From an uncultured Eubacteriales bacterium (lineage in GTDB: Bacteria > Bacillota > Clostridia > Lachnospirales > Lachnospiraceae), in assembly GCA_900314885.1 (NCBI GenBank), contig OMWY01000014.1:21316-85315 (forward strand): DNA of 64,000 bases, written 5' to 3'. Under the pieces are notes generated by a model, which was not told where the DNA came from, did no database searches, and saw only the letters and a list, made by a program, of their open reading frames with translations. Below are positions 24,513-34,698 of this stretch, one piece after another; the stretch's first letter is position 1; each line of letters opens with the position of its first letter. Made by a program: the position numbers and the translations under genes.

Positions 24513-27425
24513 TTATTCTTTTTCTTCCGGTTTTTCAGCGGTAATTTCAACAAAATCGTCCTTGTGCTTCATATATGACCTAATTGCAAGAGCATAAAGA
24601 AGTACAATTACAGCGCCAAGTATAATATCAATCACAAGCTGTAATATCTGCCAGGTCTGTAAGCCACCGTGAAGATTCTCAGGAGCGTAAGCACGGCTGT
24701 TAACTACGGTGTACATTATGTTCTTGCATGCCTGACGAGCAGCTGAGATCGCAGTAGCGCTTTCCTTGTCTGTTAAATGGTTTGTCTCGGTATCGTAATT
24801 AACAAGCATTATATCATTGCCGTTTCTGATTGCGATATCGGCATCCATGTAACCGTATACACCGTAATAATCGGTGAGAACCATACCCTTGAAGCCCCAT
24901 TCATCACGAAGGACATCATTTAGGAGGTTGCTACTTGCGCCACACCATCTGTAGCCGATGTAATCAAAGCCGCTCATGACTGCCTGGGCTCCACCCTGCT
25001 TTACGGCTATTTCAAATGGCTTCAGGTAAATTTCACGAATAGCCTGCTCATTTGACCATGTACAGAGCATATTTGTTCTGTTTGTCTCCTGGTCATTTAA
25101 TGCAAAGTGCTTAATATAAGCGTAAACACCATGGTTCTTAGCGCCAATTACAGCGTTTGCTGCCATATTTCCTGAAAGAACACCATCCTCTGAATAATAT
25201 TCGAAGTTACGTCCCGCAAATGCTGAACGGTGCGTATTCATGGCAGGAGCGTACCAGCCTGATACGTTCATTTCATTTGCCATTTCACCTATGCTGTCAC
25301 CGAACCGCTCGGCAAGGTCTACATTCCAGGTTGCCGCAATCATGGTAGCGCATGGGAATCCGACTGAACCGACCTTAGTAAAGTTATTATTGATACTTGC
25401 AGGTCCGTCGCAGTCATATGTCATTACTTTTCCGACTGAAGATGCCGCTGTGGTAGAATAACCACCGAGAGCAATCATCTTATCCATATCATCTATGGTT
25501 AACTGATCAAGTAATTTATCCCACTTTTCATCGTCGTAATCCGCGCCGCGAAGGTCTTCAAGCTTAATGCCATTCTTTGCGCCGGTTGTAGGCATTACAG
25601 CATTTTCATCATTATCCTTTGTTACATCATAGGAGCCGTTATTTACAAAGTTATTAAGTGTTTCTTCTGAAGCTGAAAATGTCGTAGGTGCCGCTGTCGC
25701 TGTCGCGTAATTTTCAAAATGATTAGCACGGCTTAAATATGTGACATCTCCCGCTGCGTAAGAAAATTCATTCTTGGCTACAGTCTCATCACTTGAACGC
25801 TTATTGTCACCTGAATAAACAATCTTTTCAGCTACATTTACCTTGTCACTGGCGATAATATTGTGCGAATCATTATTTATTGAAATAATATAATCGCCTG
25901 CTTCAAGTACATAGCTTCCGTCACCTGTCGTATCGTAAGAAGCCATATCCTCTTCGTTAAAAGAAATATTAACGGTAGCTGATTCACCCGGCTTAATTAT
26001 ATCGGTCTTAGCAAACGCGATTAAAATAGCGCTTGCCTTCTCTATGCCGCCGTTTGTATATGGAGGATTATAATAAGCCTCGACTACATCCTTTCCTTCC
26101 TTGTCACCGGTATTTGTAACCGTCACAGTAAACGAAACCTTTCCGTCCGCTACGGTTATAGGGCCCATTTCCTGCTTAAATGTCGTATACGAAAGTCCAT
26201 ATCCGAATGGATAAACTACTGCCTTATCGTAATCGATTAATCCTTCTGTGGCTGCCGTCTCATAGAATTTATATCCGACATAAATTCCATCTGTATAGTT
26301 TACGAAGGTAGGAAGCTGAGTAACCTCTGTATCTGAGCCAAACGGTTTTGACGTATAGGCGAATTTATCCATGTTATCATAGGTAAATGATCCGAAATTA
26401 TTCCAGGTTGGTGTAGAAGTCAGATCGGCTACCCATGTATCTACTGTACGTCCTGATGGATTTATGGTTCCCGCAAGTACCTCGCCAAGGGCCTCAAAGC
26501 CGTTCTGGCCTGTGCCCGCGCACCAGATGGCACCCTTTATCTGCGGATATTCATTTATAAAGCCTAATTCCATGGCGTTAGCGCCGTTATAAACTACAAC
26601 TACATTTTCGAAATTAGAGGTTACGATATCGAGCATTTTCTTTTCTGTCTGGCTTAATTGTAAATAATGCTCGCCTGCTTCAAAATCCTTATAATCCTTC
26701 GAATTATCTGTATATGTAACCTTGCTTACATCTGTTGGGACATCGGCTCCCTCACCACCTACACGGGTAATTACAACAAGAGCTGTGTCTGAAAAGCTCT
26801 TAGCGTTATTTAATAATGTATCTGTGTAATAATCAGGAGTAGGCTCCGGAAGCGTCCAGTCCTGAGACCACATACCAACTACCGGACGGTCAGCCCTGTA
26901 ATCGGTATACATTTTCGTTAGCTCATCATTTAACTTAAATCCGGCGTCAGTAAGTCCCTGTAATAATGTCGTTGTCGGATAAGCGTCTGAAAGTGCGCCT
27001 GATCCGGTACCGCCGTAGCAAGGATTCGTGCTTGCCCAGCCGAATACATTTAAGTTAGAATTAGCTGAAAGCGGAAGAATATTATTTTCATCCTTAAGAA
27101 GGACAATACCTTCTTCGGCAATAATTTTAACAAGCTCTGTTGCTTTCGCGCTTGTCTCTTCCTTAATCGTACCGCTGCCTGTAGCGAGCTTAATCATAGT
27201 ATTCATAGGCCCGGTAACAATCATATTTAATACAATAACAATTACAAGTAAAAATGAAATCCAGGTTAGCTTTCCTGAAAATCTTCTCTTAGGCTTATTT
27301 TTAATCTTAACCCTATAAATAACAGAAAGAACTATTGCCGCTACAAGCGCAACCCCTAGCGCTATAAGATAAGGCTTAAGTGTTGTTAAAACCTTACCCA
27401 CGTCATCCAAATTAATCTGTAACAT
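24513..27425 (-). CDS. Domain-permuted GH3 glycosidase anchored at both ends
   Basis: 970 residues. Two N-terminal hydrophobic helices (about 17-38 and 55-75) precede the GH3 C-terminal sandwich domain (about 90-330, NILPLSANSNLNVFGW), then a fibronectin-like domain (about 385-520), then the GH3 barrel (about 630-900) with RNFEYYSEDG and the nucleophile Asp in GMVLTDYYG (about 853). A final helix (about 928-950) and an acidic tail end the protein. The reversed order of the two GH3 domains is known from rumen Butyrivibrio and Ruminococcus enzymes. It overlaps the GtrA-like gene by TAATG. It is probably a cell-surface beta-glucosidase or xylosidase. Confidence 0.9.
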   Translation of the reverse strand: MLQINLDDVGKVLTTLKPYLIALGVALVAAIVLSVIYRVKIKNKPKRRFSGKLTWISFLLVIVIVLNMIVTGPMNTMIKLATGSGTIKEETSAKATELVKIIAEEGIVLLKDENNILPLSANSNLNVFGWASTNPCYGGTGSGALSDAYPTTTLLQGLTDAGFKLNDELTKMYTDYRADRPVVGMWSQDWTLPEPTPDYYTDTLLNNAKSFSDTALVVITRVGGEGADVPTDVSKVTYTDNSKDYKDFEAGEHYLQLSQTEKKMLDIVTSNFENVVVVYNGANAMELGFINEYPQIKGAIWCAGTGQNGFEALGEVLAGTINPSGRTVDTWVADLTSTPTWNNFGSFTYDNMDKFAYTSKPFGSDTEVTQLPTFVNYTDGIYVGYKFYETAATEGLIDYDKAVVYPFGYGLSYTTFKQEMGPITVADGKVSFTVTVTNTGDKEGKDVVEAYYNPPYTNGGIEKASAILIAFAKTDIIKPGESATVNISFNEEDMASYDTTGDGSYVLEAGDYIISINNDSHNIIASDKVNVAEKIVYSGDNKRSSDETVAKNEFSYAAGDVTYLSRANHFENYATATAAPTTFSASEETLNNFVNNGSYDVTKDNDENAVMPTTGAKNGIKLEDLRGADYDDEKWDKLLDQLTIDDMDKMIALGGYSTTAASSVGKVMTYDCDGPASINNNFTKVGSVGFPCATMIAATWNVDLAERFGDSIGEMANEMNVSGWYAPAMNTHRSAFAGRNFEYYSEDGVLSGNMAANAVIGAKNHGVYAYIKHFALNDQETNRTNMLCTWSNEQAIREIYLKPFEIAVKQGGAQAVMSGFDYIGYRWCGASSNLLNDVLRDEWGFKGMVLTDYYGVYGYMDADIAIRNGNDIMLVNYDTETNHLTDKESATAISAARQACKNIMYTVVNSRAYAPENLHGGLQTWQILQLVIDIILGAVIVLLYALAIRSYMKHKDDFVEITAEKPEEKE

Positions 27426-28045
27426 TATGCTTCTCCTTTCGCTGTCTGCTTCTTCGCCTCATCATTTTTCTTTTCACCCTCAGGGAAAATGATTTTAAAT
27501 ACGAAGAAGAATACTATCATCGAAATACCACCCATAATAAATGTACTTCCGATGTTGTAGAGCCATCCCGGCACTACATCCTGCATAACGCCTACCCAAA
27601 GGCAGTTAAGGGAATTTACGACCGGTGTGATAATTATCCACGCTATGAAATACCACATCGCCTGATACCACGGATTTCCGTGGGACTTGAACGTAATATT
27701 TCTCTGGAGCGGAAAATTAATGCACTGGGCAAGAAATGATCCGACGAGCATCGAAATAAAGTATCCGAGGCCGCCGCCTATCATGACATTTCCGTTCGCG
27801 TCATAGAGGACATCATATCCAAGGGCGTTCCAGGTAAATGTCTTGCCGAAAAGCGTTACCGGGATAGCGGGCCAGCTCCATGCCGTACCGGCGAGCTTCA
27901 GTCCCAAAAGCTTCGGCAGGAAGGCGAAGATTATATACTGGAAAATCGTTACGCCTTCCGAGAACACGATGAAGAAAAATATCTGGTAGAGCCATTTAGC
28001 GAGAACCGGATGCTTTTCTTTAAAAGATGACCACCATTGTTTCAT
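27425..28045 (-). CDS. GtrA-like small membrane protein
   Basis: About 206 residues from ATG 28045 (GGAAG site). Four hydrophobic segments (near 18-38, 85-108, 128-148, 165-190) and a conserved-looking QCINFPLQRNITFKS segment between helices resemble the GtrA family, which is linked to movement of lipid-linked sugars. It is the first gene of the operon with the two GH3 enzymes, under the LytTR-type promoter at 28076-28142. Its role with the GH3 proteins is unknown; a role in surface glycan handling is inferred. Confidence 0.65.
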   Translation of the reverse strand: MKQWWSSFKEKHPVLAKWLYQIFFFIVFSEGVTIFQYIIFAFLPKLLGLKLAGTAWSWPAIPVTLFGKTFTWNALGYDVLYDANGNVMIGGGLGYFISMLVGSFLAQCINFPLQRNITFKSHGNPWYQAMWYFIAWIIITPVVNSLNCLWVGVMQDVVPGWLYNIGSTFIMGGISMIVFFFVFKIIFPEGEKKNDEAKKQTAKGEA

Positions 28046-28075
28046 TTGCGTGCTTCCTTTCTTGATGTTTTCTGT

Positions 28076-28142
28076 ATCATAACACAAAAAGGGATAAAAA
28101 AAACAGTCGGTGCACAAACTGTCGAAATTTGTGCACAAACTG
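28076..28142 (-). promoter_or_regulatory. LytTR-type direct repeat and promoter of the GtrA-GH3-GH3 operon
   Basis: A perfect 12-bp repeat GTGCACAAACTG occurs at 28110-28121 and 28131-28142, start-to-start 21 bp. This is the spacing LytTR regulators use to bind one DNA face twice. Minus-strand TATGAT (28081-28076) lies 17 bp from a poor -35 (GTTTTT, 28104-28099), with the repeat ending 5 bp upstream of it, an activator position. The LytTR regulator gene is in the operon immediately upstream. Confidence 0.8.
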
Positions 28143-28145
28143 CAT

Positions 28146-29462
28146 TTATCGTAGAGGAAGTAACACATTCAATATAAACCATTCGTTAGCTACGTTTACT
28201 GTTGCGGTGCCGCCGTAGTGCTCGGCTGTTGTCTTTATCGACTTCAGTCCATAGCCGTGATAAGCCACATCAGGCTTAGTGGTCTCCGGCAGGCCGTCAC
28301 GCATTTTAAGCTCACCGCCCTCATAATAATTCTCAAACTTAGAGAGAACGAAGCCCTTCTGCCTGCAGACCGTAACTCTCACCAGCCGCTTCTCCTTATC
28401 CGGAATCCTCTTCTCATATTCTATAGCGTTATCAAGGGCATTTCCGAAAATGGATGACAGGTCCATTACGTCCACAAAGTCAAGGAGAGAGCCTTCAACC
28501 ACACATTTAAATAGAATAGAATGCTTCTGGCAGTATAGCGCCTTACTTGTAAATATAGTATCAAGCACGACATTTCCTGTCTTATACTGGGCCTCGTAGG
28601 TCTTAATGCTGTTCTCCATCTGATCGAGGTATTCATTCTTCTTGTCCGGATCATCCATTGACCTGAGAGCATTTATCTGGTGCTTTAGGTCATGGTATTT
28701 CTGATTAATTAAATTAATGCTCTCGCGAGACATGCGATATTGGACGTACTGGTTCTGAAGGACATTCTTTAACGCGGCAATCTCATGCCAGGCACGGCTC
28801 TGACAACAAATCACATAGTGAGTATAGAGGATGGCGAAGCCACCTATATCGGTTAATGTCCTCGTGTATAGGACGTCCATCGGGTATTGTACCGAAAAAG
28901 GTGTGTTCGAATATACAAAGCTTATATTGCTGACACCAAAAATAATTATTCCCGTAATAAAGGCAGTAATAAATTCCTTTACGGAAATATTTAATTCCAT
29001 GTCTGACGGCAGCCTGTCCTTTTCCACAAAATATATAATAATTAATATTGCGGCATATATTATTATAGGGAAAATGAATTTCTCCACAAAAGGACGAGTT
29101 CCGGTTTCGTAGAAGAAAAATACATAGAGCTGCCACTCAAGTGATGCCATCATTTCCGCGAGAACGAAGGCACGGATTGTATAGTAGGCTGCGTCCCGTC
29201 GCTTCATTTTAAGGCTCATAAATATATATATAAACATCATGAGCGCCGCAAGAGCCATGGCAGGCATCCAGAAGGCAAGGGGGAATTTTTTTGATACCAT
29301 TAACCAGGAGCTGAGGCCCAGTAAAAATGCCAGTGATATCAATATCTGCTTTAGCAGGTTATACCGCCTGTTAAACATGACTATATAAAGCGTGCACGCC
29401 GCCCATTCGGCGACTGCCGTAAATATACGGGGAATATCAGGGACCTGTCTTATCGCTTCCAT
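28146..29462 (-). CDS. Membrane sensor histidine kinase, GHKL/AgrC-like
   Basis: 438 residues. About six transmembrane helices (1-215) precede a coiled-coil dimerisation segment with the phosphoacceptor His in QKYHDLKHQINAL (about 262). The GHKL ATPase domain follows (N-box FGNALDNAIEYE near 338, G-box YHGYGLKS near 402). It overlaps the LytTR regulator gene by TAATG and is its cognate kinase. The pair sits between a solute-binding protein plus chemoreceptor upstream and GH3 genes downstream, so it likely responds to the sugar pool handled by these genes. Confidence 0.9.
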   Translation of the reverse strand: MEAIRQVPDIPRIFTAVAEWAACTLYIVMFNRRYNLLKQILISLAFLLGLSSWLMVSKKFPLAFWMPAMALAALMMFIYIFMSLKMKRRDAAYYTIRAFVLAEMMASLEWQLYVFFFYETGTRPFVEKFIFPIIIYAAILIIIYFVEKDRLPSDMELNISVKEFITAFITGIIIFGVSNISFVYSNTPFSVQYPMDVLYTRTLTDIGGFAILYTHYVICCQSRAWHEIAALKNVLQNQYVQYRMSRESINLINQKYHDLKHQINALRSMDDPDKKNEYLDQMENSIKTYEAQYKTGNVVLDTIFTSKALYCQKHSILFKCVVEGSLLDFVDVMDLSSIFGNALDNAIEYEKRIPDKEKRLVRVTVCRQKGFVLSKFENYYEGGELKMRDGLPETTKPDVAYHGYGLKSIKTTAEHYGGTATVNVANEWFILNVLLPLR

Positions 29463-30169
29463 TATGTCTCCTCCCCTATATATTCCGCAAGCGCCTTCAT
29501 AAAGTCATTTTTTCTGGCTCTTGAAATCGGAAGCAGCTCATTTTCAATTACAGCGCAGTTATCCCTTACGCCGTCCACAAAGGATAAATTTACGATATAG
29601 CCCTTGTTGCAGCGGATAAAGTGATAATTAACCAATTCCTCTTCTATCCCCTTGATAGTAGCTGTTGTGCTTATATTCTCGTTCTTTGTATGAAATATCA
29701 GGTTATGTCCCTGGCTTTCCACGTATTTTAATGATTTGACATTTATTTTCTTTGTGCCTTCCTTATTTGACACCACGATGAAATGCCTGTCATCCTTAGG
29801 GAGCCTCTCTATCGCCCGTTCTATGCTCTTGCTGAAATCAAAGTATGACACCGGCTTTTCTATATAATCGAGAGCCGACACAGCGTAGCCTTTTATAGCG
29901 TACTGAATCATATTCGTAATAAAAATGATTATTACCTGTGGGTCGACTTTTCTTATATTTTCAGCCGCTGTCATACCATCCATAAAGCGCATTTTAATAT
30001 CGAGGAGAATTATATCGTATTCAGGCTTATAATTCTCCACGATTTCATCTCCGTCCGTGAAACGGGTAATTTTAAATTCCTGGCCCGTCTCACGTCCGTA
30101 TTTATTGAGATACTCCGTAAATTCACCGGCGTATGTCTCCTCATCCTCACAAATTGCTATTTTAATCAT
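29462..30169 (-). CDS. LytTR-family response regulator
   Basis: 235 residues. The receiver domain (1-118) has phospho-Asp in [10 protein letters not shown] (about 56) and the KPVS lysine near 104. The LytTR DNA-binding domain is about 130-232 ([22 protein letters not shown]). LytTR proteins bind pairs of direct repeats 21-22 bp apart; such a pair lies at 28110-28142, upstream of the GH3 operon. Its start overlaps the chemoreceptor gene (ATGA), and its stop overlaps the kinase start. Confidence 0.92.
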   Translation of the reverse strand: MIKIAICEDEETYAGEFTEYLNKYGRETGQEFKITRFTDGDEIVENYKPEYDIILLDIKMRFMDGMTAAENIRKVDPQVIIIFITNMIQYAIKGYAVSALDYIEKPVSYFDFSKSIERAIERLPKDDRHFIVVSNKEGTKKINVKSLKYVESQGHNLIFHTKNENISTTATIKGIEEELVNYHFIRCNKGYIVNLSFVDGVRDNCAVIENELLPISRARKNDFMKALAEYIGEET

Positions 30170-31935
30170 AACGTTGAAAATTTTGCTACCGTATTCATAA
30201 GCTGTCCCGTTACCTTTTCGTTCTTATCCATGGAGTCGTTTATCTCATGGATGCTGTCAACCATCTCGGTCGAATTCTCAGCGGACATCGCGATTGCCTT
30301 CGTGCTCTCGTCAATACTCGTGACAATCATCTCCACGCTCTTAACCATTTCGGACATAATCTCATCGAGGTTCGATGCCTTCTCGTTAAAGGTGGAGAGC
30401 ATGGAATTCATGGTATCGGCTGTCTCTTCGTATTTTCCGCCTGTCGCTTCAAAATCATCATAATCAGGAATTACCGTATTATTGATGAAGTCAAGTACCG
30501 CATTCGCGTTATCGGCAAGGGAATTAACTGCGGCCGTAACCTCAGTTGAAATGTTCTGAATGTCGGCAGCGGTCTTCCTGCTGTCCTCGGCGAGCTTACT
30601 TATCTCAGTCGCTACAACGGCAAATCCCTTACCTGCTTCACCCGCTCTTGCGGCCTCTATGGAAGCATTAAGAGCAAGCAGGTTCGTCTGACCTGCGATT
30701 TCAAGAATTACGTCAGTGAGCTTGCTTATCTCGCTTACCTTCTCCGAATCCTTTACAGACTGGGCAAGTACACCCGAAAGCTCATCCATCTTGACTCCTG
30801 CGTCCTTCTTCTTAACAGATACATGCTTCTTTAATTCGTCAGCCTCAGCCTTTATGTCATTAGCAGTCTTAGTTCCGTTTTCCGCCTCGTCATAAATATC
30901 ATGGGCGGCGCTTCTTACGTCATCCACGTTTGATTTAATTACATTTACATTTTCTGAAACAGTATCCATGCCGGCTGATAATTCCTCAAGGGCAGCGGAT
31001 GTATTTGTAATGCTGTCATTGGCGTCACGAACTTCGTTCAATACGCTTTCAGTACTGTCGGACAGAGTATCCGCTCCGCTCTTCACGTCCCTCATGATAT
31101 TCTGAAGGGTGCCGAGGAAGTCATTCATGCCATTTTTAATATAAATCAATTCCGATTTTGTATCTACTGTAATTCTCTTTGTGAGATCACCTTTTCCTTC
31201 TTTTATTCCCGAAATAATATTATTTACCTCGTCGGAAATAGATTTAATTTTTAATACAACATTTTTGTAATTAAGTATGAAATTTATTATCATCAAAACA
31301 ATTACTACGATTGCTCCGATAATAGTTACAAATACTCCCGCGTTAAGAAGACGGTCCATTTCACCCTTAATGCCCTCTGTATTTGAAACAATTAACTGAT
31401 TGATTACCTTTGTCGAATGGAAAATGGAAACCTTCTGAATTTCCGCCTGGTTAAATAATTTATTATAGGCGACCTCGGTATTTCCCGCATCACTCTGGGC
31501 AATGGCTTCATCAATCATTGCGCTCATGCGCTTATATGAATCTTCTATCTCGGTAAGGGTTGTTGAAACCTCTTCGCTGTCATTTCCGATCTCATTTTTT
31601 AAATCGGAAATATCCTTTTCTATGCCTGACTTGGCGTTTTCTATCTCTGGCTTGAGCGCGTCCCTTGTCTCCTGCTTATCGGCGGCAACGTAGCCAGTAG
31701 CCTGATCATAGAGGGACATCACATCATTTTTAAGGCTGGCCTCTTCACGGGTCAATGTCATCATGTAATCAAACATGGAGACACTGTTATTCGTGCTTCT
31801 CTGCATAGCAGTTGTCACAAGTGTCATGACAATCGAGAAAGCGACAAGTATTCCGATATTCATGACGAGAAGCTGAAATATAATTGTATGGACTCTCTGC
31901 GGTTTATTTATTACCGCTTCATTTTCTCTGCTCAT
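30166..31935 (-). CDS. Methyl-accepting chemotaxis protein
   Basis: 589 residues. Transmembrane helix about 18-45, an all-helical extracellular sensor about 46-200 (four-helix-bundle type), second helix about 202-225, HAMP about 228-285, and a signalling coiled coil to the end with the hairpin [20 protein letters not shown] near 424. It lies in an operon between a sugar-binding lipoprotein (upstream, 11 bp gap) and the LytTR/kinase pair (overlapping). The binding protein may present sugars to this receptor, as MalE does to Tar. The organism is therefore probably motile and chemotactic. Confidence 0.92.
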   Translation of the reverse strand: MSRENEAVINKPQRVHTIIFQLLVMNIGILVAFSIVMTLVTTAMQRSTNNSVSMFDYMMTLTREEASLKNDVMSLYDQATGYVAADKQETRDALKPEIENAKSGIEKDISDLKNEIGNDSEEVSTTLTEIEDSYKRMSAMIDEAIAQSDAGNTEVAYNKLFNQAEIQKVSIFHSTKVINQLIVSNTEGIKGEMDRLLNAGVFVTIIGAIVVIVLMIINFILNYKNVVLKIKSISDEVNNIISGIKEGKGDLTKRITVDTKSELIYIKNGMNDFLGTLQNIMRDVKSGADTLSDSTESVLNEVRDANDSITNTSAALEELSAGMDTVSENVNVIKSNVDDVRSAAHDIYDEAENGTKTANDIKAEADELKKHVSVKKKDAGVKMDELSGVLAQSVKDSEKVSEISKLTDVILEIAGQTNLLALNASIEAARAGEAGKGFAVVATEISKLAEDSRKTAADIQNISTEVTAAVNSLADNANAVLDFINNTVIPDYDDFEATGGKYEETADTMNSMLSTFNEKASNLDEIMSEMVKSVEMIVTSIDESTKAIAMSAENSTEMVDSIHEINDSMDKNEKVTGQLMNTVAKFSTL

Positions 31936-31946
31936 TTTTCCCCTCC

Positions 31947-33278
31947 TTATTTAGCGTAATAATCGGCAGTTGCTTTCTTTAATTCCGTTGCGAAACCGCT
32001 TGCGTCCAGTTCTCCGCTTGCGTAATCAAGAAATACCGGCGCTGTGGCATCCTTGAGTCCATCCTTCATATTAAGCCAGTGCCATGCGCTCGTCTTTCCG
32101 GAACTGATATATTCGCTGACAGCTGAAGCGATAGGATCGTTTGAAACATATTTGCAATCCGTATATGGACTGATAAATCCGGCTTCCTCAACCAATATCT
32201 GCTGCCCATCATTTTCAGAGCACCACTGCAAAAAGGCCTTAGCCTCGTCAGTGTGGCCTTCCTTCATCACAGCCCACCAGGACGGAGCGCTCGTCATAAT
32301 CGTCTCTGTGCCGTCTGTGAAGGCGTATGGAGCCATGCCTATTTTAAAATCACCTGCGTAATCATATTCCGCTTTATCATCGCCTGTTAAGAGGGCGCCA
32401 ATCCATGACCCTTGGGTTACAAAGGCGTATCTCCCCGAAGCGAAGCCCTTTACCTGGTCATCATAGGTACCGGTAGTTAATAATGCCGGATCGGAATATT
32501 TATTTAATAATTCTATATATTTCGCGTAGTCGCTAAGACGCGCATCATCAAACTGACCGCCGTCGTTTAATTTATCAATATAAGTAGTATCATCTCTCGC
32601 AAGTCCTGCGTCAAGGTAGGTTCCGAAGATATGGTTACCGGTAGACCAGCCTAAGTTCAAGGCTTCCGCGCAATATCCGACTGCTGCCGTAAGGCCCAAT
32701 TCCTTTTTATTATCGTCGAGTGTCTTAAAGGCGGTTTCATAGGCGGAAGGGCTTGTGAGTCCCGCAGGGTCAATTCCGGCTTTCTCGAGCAGATCCGCGT
32801 TATAAATAAGCCCTATCGCCTCCACGGTATATGGAAAGCCAATAGTGCCATAATCACTATCCACGTAAGCAGAATCGGTTCGACCGGCCCATTCCTCATC
32901 CTTCATGTCAACAAGGAGGCCCTGCCAGTTAGCGAAGCTCGCCGACTCACAGGTGATGATGTCGGGCATGTTATCTGAAAGATAGTAGCCCTTGAGCGTC
33001 GCCTGAAGGTCTACTCCTGCGCCGGGAGTCTTGACATTTACGGTCACGCCGCTCTTACTGCCATAGGTCGAGGCCAGCTTCTCTATCTGACTCTGGACCT
33101 CACCCTTGCCGTTCAAGATGGTGATTGAAGAGGCTGAAACTGCTGAGTCTCCCTGTGACTCAGTATTTCCGGATGCGCTGCTTTCCCCGGCAGTATTATC
33201 TTTACCGCCACATGCTGTTAATCCCGCAAGTGACATAGCCAATATCAGCGATAACGAAATAAGCTTCTTTGCTTTCAT
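31947..33278 (-). CDS. Orphan sugar-binding lipoprotein of the sensory operon
   Basis: 443 residues from ATG 33278 (CAGGAGG site). Lipobox LTAC near residue 22, Ser/Gly linker, then a MalE-like fold closely similar along its length to the transporter-linked binding protein at 8925-10292 (shared [19 protein letters not shown] segments). There are no permease genes beside it; instead a chemoreceptor and two-component system follow. It may be a dedicated ligand-presenting protein for sensing, or feed the permeases at 6838-8756. It has its own strong promoter at 33340-33368. Confidence 0.92.
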   Translation of the reverse strand: MKAKKLISLSLILAMSLAGLTACGGKDNTAGESSASGNTESQGDSAVSASSITILNGKGEVQSQIEKLASTYGSKSGVTVNVKTPGAGVDLQATLKGYYLSDNMPDIITCESASFANWQGLLVDMKDEEWAGRTDSAYVDSDYGTIGFPYTVEAIGLIYNADLLEKAGIDPAGLTSPSAYETAFKTLDDNKKELGLTAAVGYCAEALNLGWSTGNHIFGTYLDAGLARDDTTYIDKLNDGGQFDDARLSDYAKYIELLNKYSDPALLTTGTYDDQVKGFASGRYAFVTQGSWIGALLTGDDKAEYDYAGDFKIGMAPYAFTDGTETIMTSAPSWWAVMKEGHTDEAKAFLQWCSENDGQQILVEEAGFISPYTDCKYVSNDPIASAVSEYISSGKTSAWHWLNMKDGLKDATAPVFLDYASGELDASGFATELKKATADYYAK

Positions 33279-33299
33279 ATTTTCCTCCTGCTTCCATAG

Positions 33300-33368
33300 C
33301 ACAGTAATAATTACTGTTCAAGCCTACATGTTTAGGTAAATTGTATCACATTCTTCACGTTACGTCAA
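33300..33368 (-). promoter_or_regulatory. Promoter of the binding-protein/chemoreceptor/two-component operon
   Basis: Minus-strand TTGACG (33368-33363), 17 bp, TACAAT (33345-33340). In the leader is a palindrome ACAGTAAT-A-ATTACTGT (33301-33317) continuous with a TTACTGTTCAAGCCTACA segment (33311-33328) that recurs with one change at 38060-38077. Confidence 0.8.
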
Positions 33369-33442
33369 ACTGAAATACGCAAAAAGCGAAGGGAGAACGT
33401 GTTTATTGCTTGTCACGTTCTTCATTCGCTTTGTTTATAATC

Positions 33443-34594
33443 TCATCGTGTTAATTTTACCACGCACTCCACAGAATCTGTCCACGGGAACATATCTACC
33501 GGAACAGCTTTTTCGGCCTTATATCCCGCCTTCGTTAATATGCCAAGGTCTCTGCCCAGGGTCTCGGGATTACATGAAACATATATTATTTTATCCGGCT
33601 CCGCCGCTATGGCGCTCGCAAGGAATTCCTCACTTGCGCCGGCTCTCGGTGGGTCCATAAATATTACGTCAAAGGGCTTTTTATCGCCACCGCTTACACG
33701 TTTCGTCAGCTCAAGTCCGGCGTCACCGGAAATAAATTCTATATTTTTACAAGCATTTATTCGGGCGTTTTCCTTAGCGTTTAAAACAGACTCATTATTT
33801 AACTCGACTCCCGTCACAGTCCCGGCCTTATCCGAGGCTATGATACCAATAGTGCCTATACCACAGTAGGCATCAAGCACCTTTTCTTTCCCTGTCAATT
33901 CGGCAAGCTCTATCGCCATATTATAGAGTCTCTCAGTCTGCTCGCTGTTTACCTGGTAAAATGTATCCGGCCCGATAATAAACCTCTTACCACACAGTAT
34001 GTCGGTAACCTTTCCTTTTCCGTAGACAACCTCGGTGTCCTTAGGGCGGCCTAAAATCATGTTCGTGCGGTCTTTATTTACATTTATTAAAAATGTAGTG
34101 ACCCCGGGGAGTCTCTTCTTTAGCTCCTTCGCGAAGTTTTTCTTCCCCGGAAACATAAAGTCGGCCGTTACGAGCACGAGCATTATTTCCCCTGTCGTGT
34201 GGCAGGTACGAACCAGTATATGGCGAAGAAATCCGGTCTGCCTGTCCTCATCGTAGGCCTTCAGCCTGAACTCATTCGCAAGTGAGCATACTGTCTCGAT
34301 AATTTTATCCGCGCGCTCATTTTCAATGAGACAGCCTGCTACAGGCACGAGGTCGTGACTTCTCTCACCGTAGGTTCCGGTGACAAGGTTATTGTAGCGG
34401 TCCTTCCCGAACACGGCGTGAACCTTGTTCCGGTAATGATAAGGTTCCTTCATGCCTAATATTTTATCAGGCTTTACGTATTTTCCAATAAAATGGGACA
34501 CTGTCTGTTCCTTCGCGTTCAAGGTTCCGCCGTAAGGGCGTCCGATAGTCGAACAGGCTCCGCACTTCTTTATGTATGGACAGGTTATATTCAT
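33443..34594 (-). CDS. rlmD: TrmA/RlmD-family tRNA or rRNA (uracil-5-)-methyltransferase
   Basis: 383 residues. An N-terminal Cys pattern (CPYIKKCGAC) suggests an iron-sulfur cluster as in RlmD. There is a central RNA-binding region, then a SAM-binding methyltransferase fold with VLDAYCGIGTIG (about 240), FMDPPRAGAS (about 312) and the catalytic Cys in IIYVSCNPETLGRD (about 338). It methylates a uracil of 23S rRNA or tRNA; members of this family differ in target (RlmD, RlmCD, TrmA-like), so the exact uridine is not certain. It appears to be a single-gene unit. Confidence 0.88.
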   Translation of the reverse strand: MNITCPYIKKCGACSTIGRPYGGTLNAKEQTVSHFIGKYVKPDKILGMKEPYHYRNKVHAVFGKDRYNNLVTGTYGERSHDLVPVAGCLIENERADKIIETVCSLANEFRLKAYDEDRQTGFLRHILVRTCHTTGEIMLVLVTADFMFPGKKNFAKELKKRLPGVTTFLINVNKDRTNMILGRPKDTEVVYGKGKVTDILCGKRFIIGPDTFYQVNSEQTERLYNMAIELAELTGKEKVLDAYCGIGTIGIIASDKAGTVTGVELNNESVLNAKENARINACKNIEFISGDAGLELTKRVSGGDKKPFDVIFMDPPRAGASEEFLASAIAAEPDKIIYVSCNPETLGRDLGILTKAGYKAEKAVPVDMFPWTDSVECVVKLTR

Positions 34595-34698
34595 GCTAAA
34601 TTCCTTTCCTTTGATAGCTTATCGGCTTATATTTTAGCACATGCGCAAGGATTTTTCCATACATAAATGAAACAGCTCCTAATGCCCATGAGAGCACA

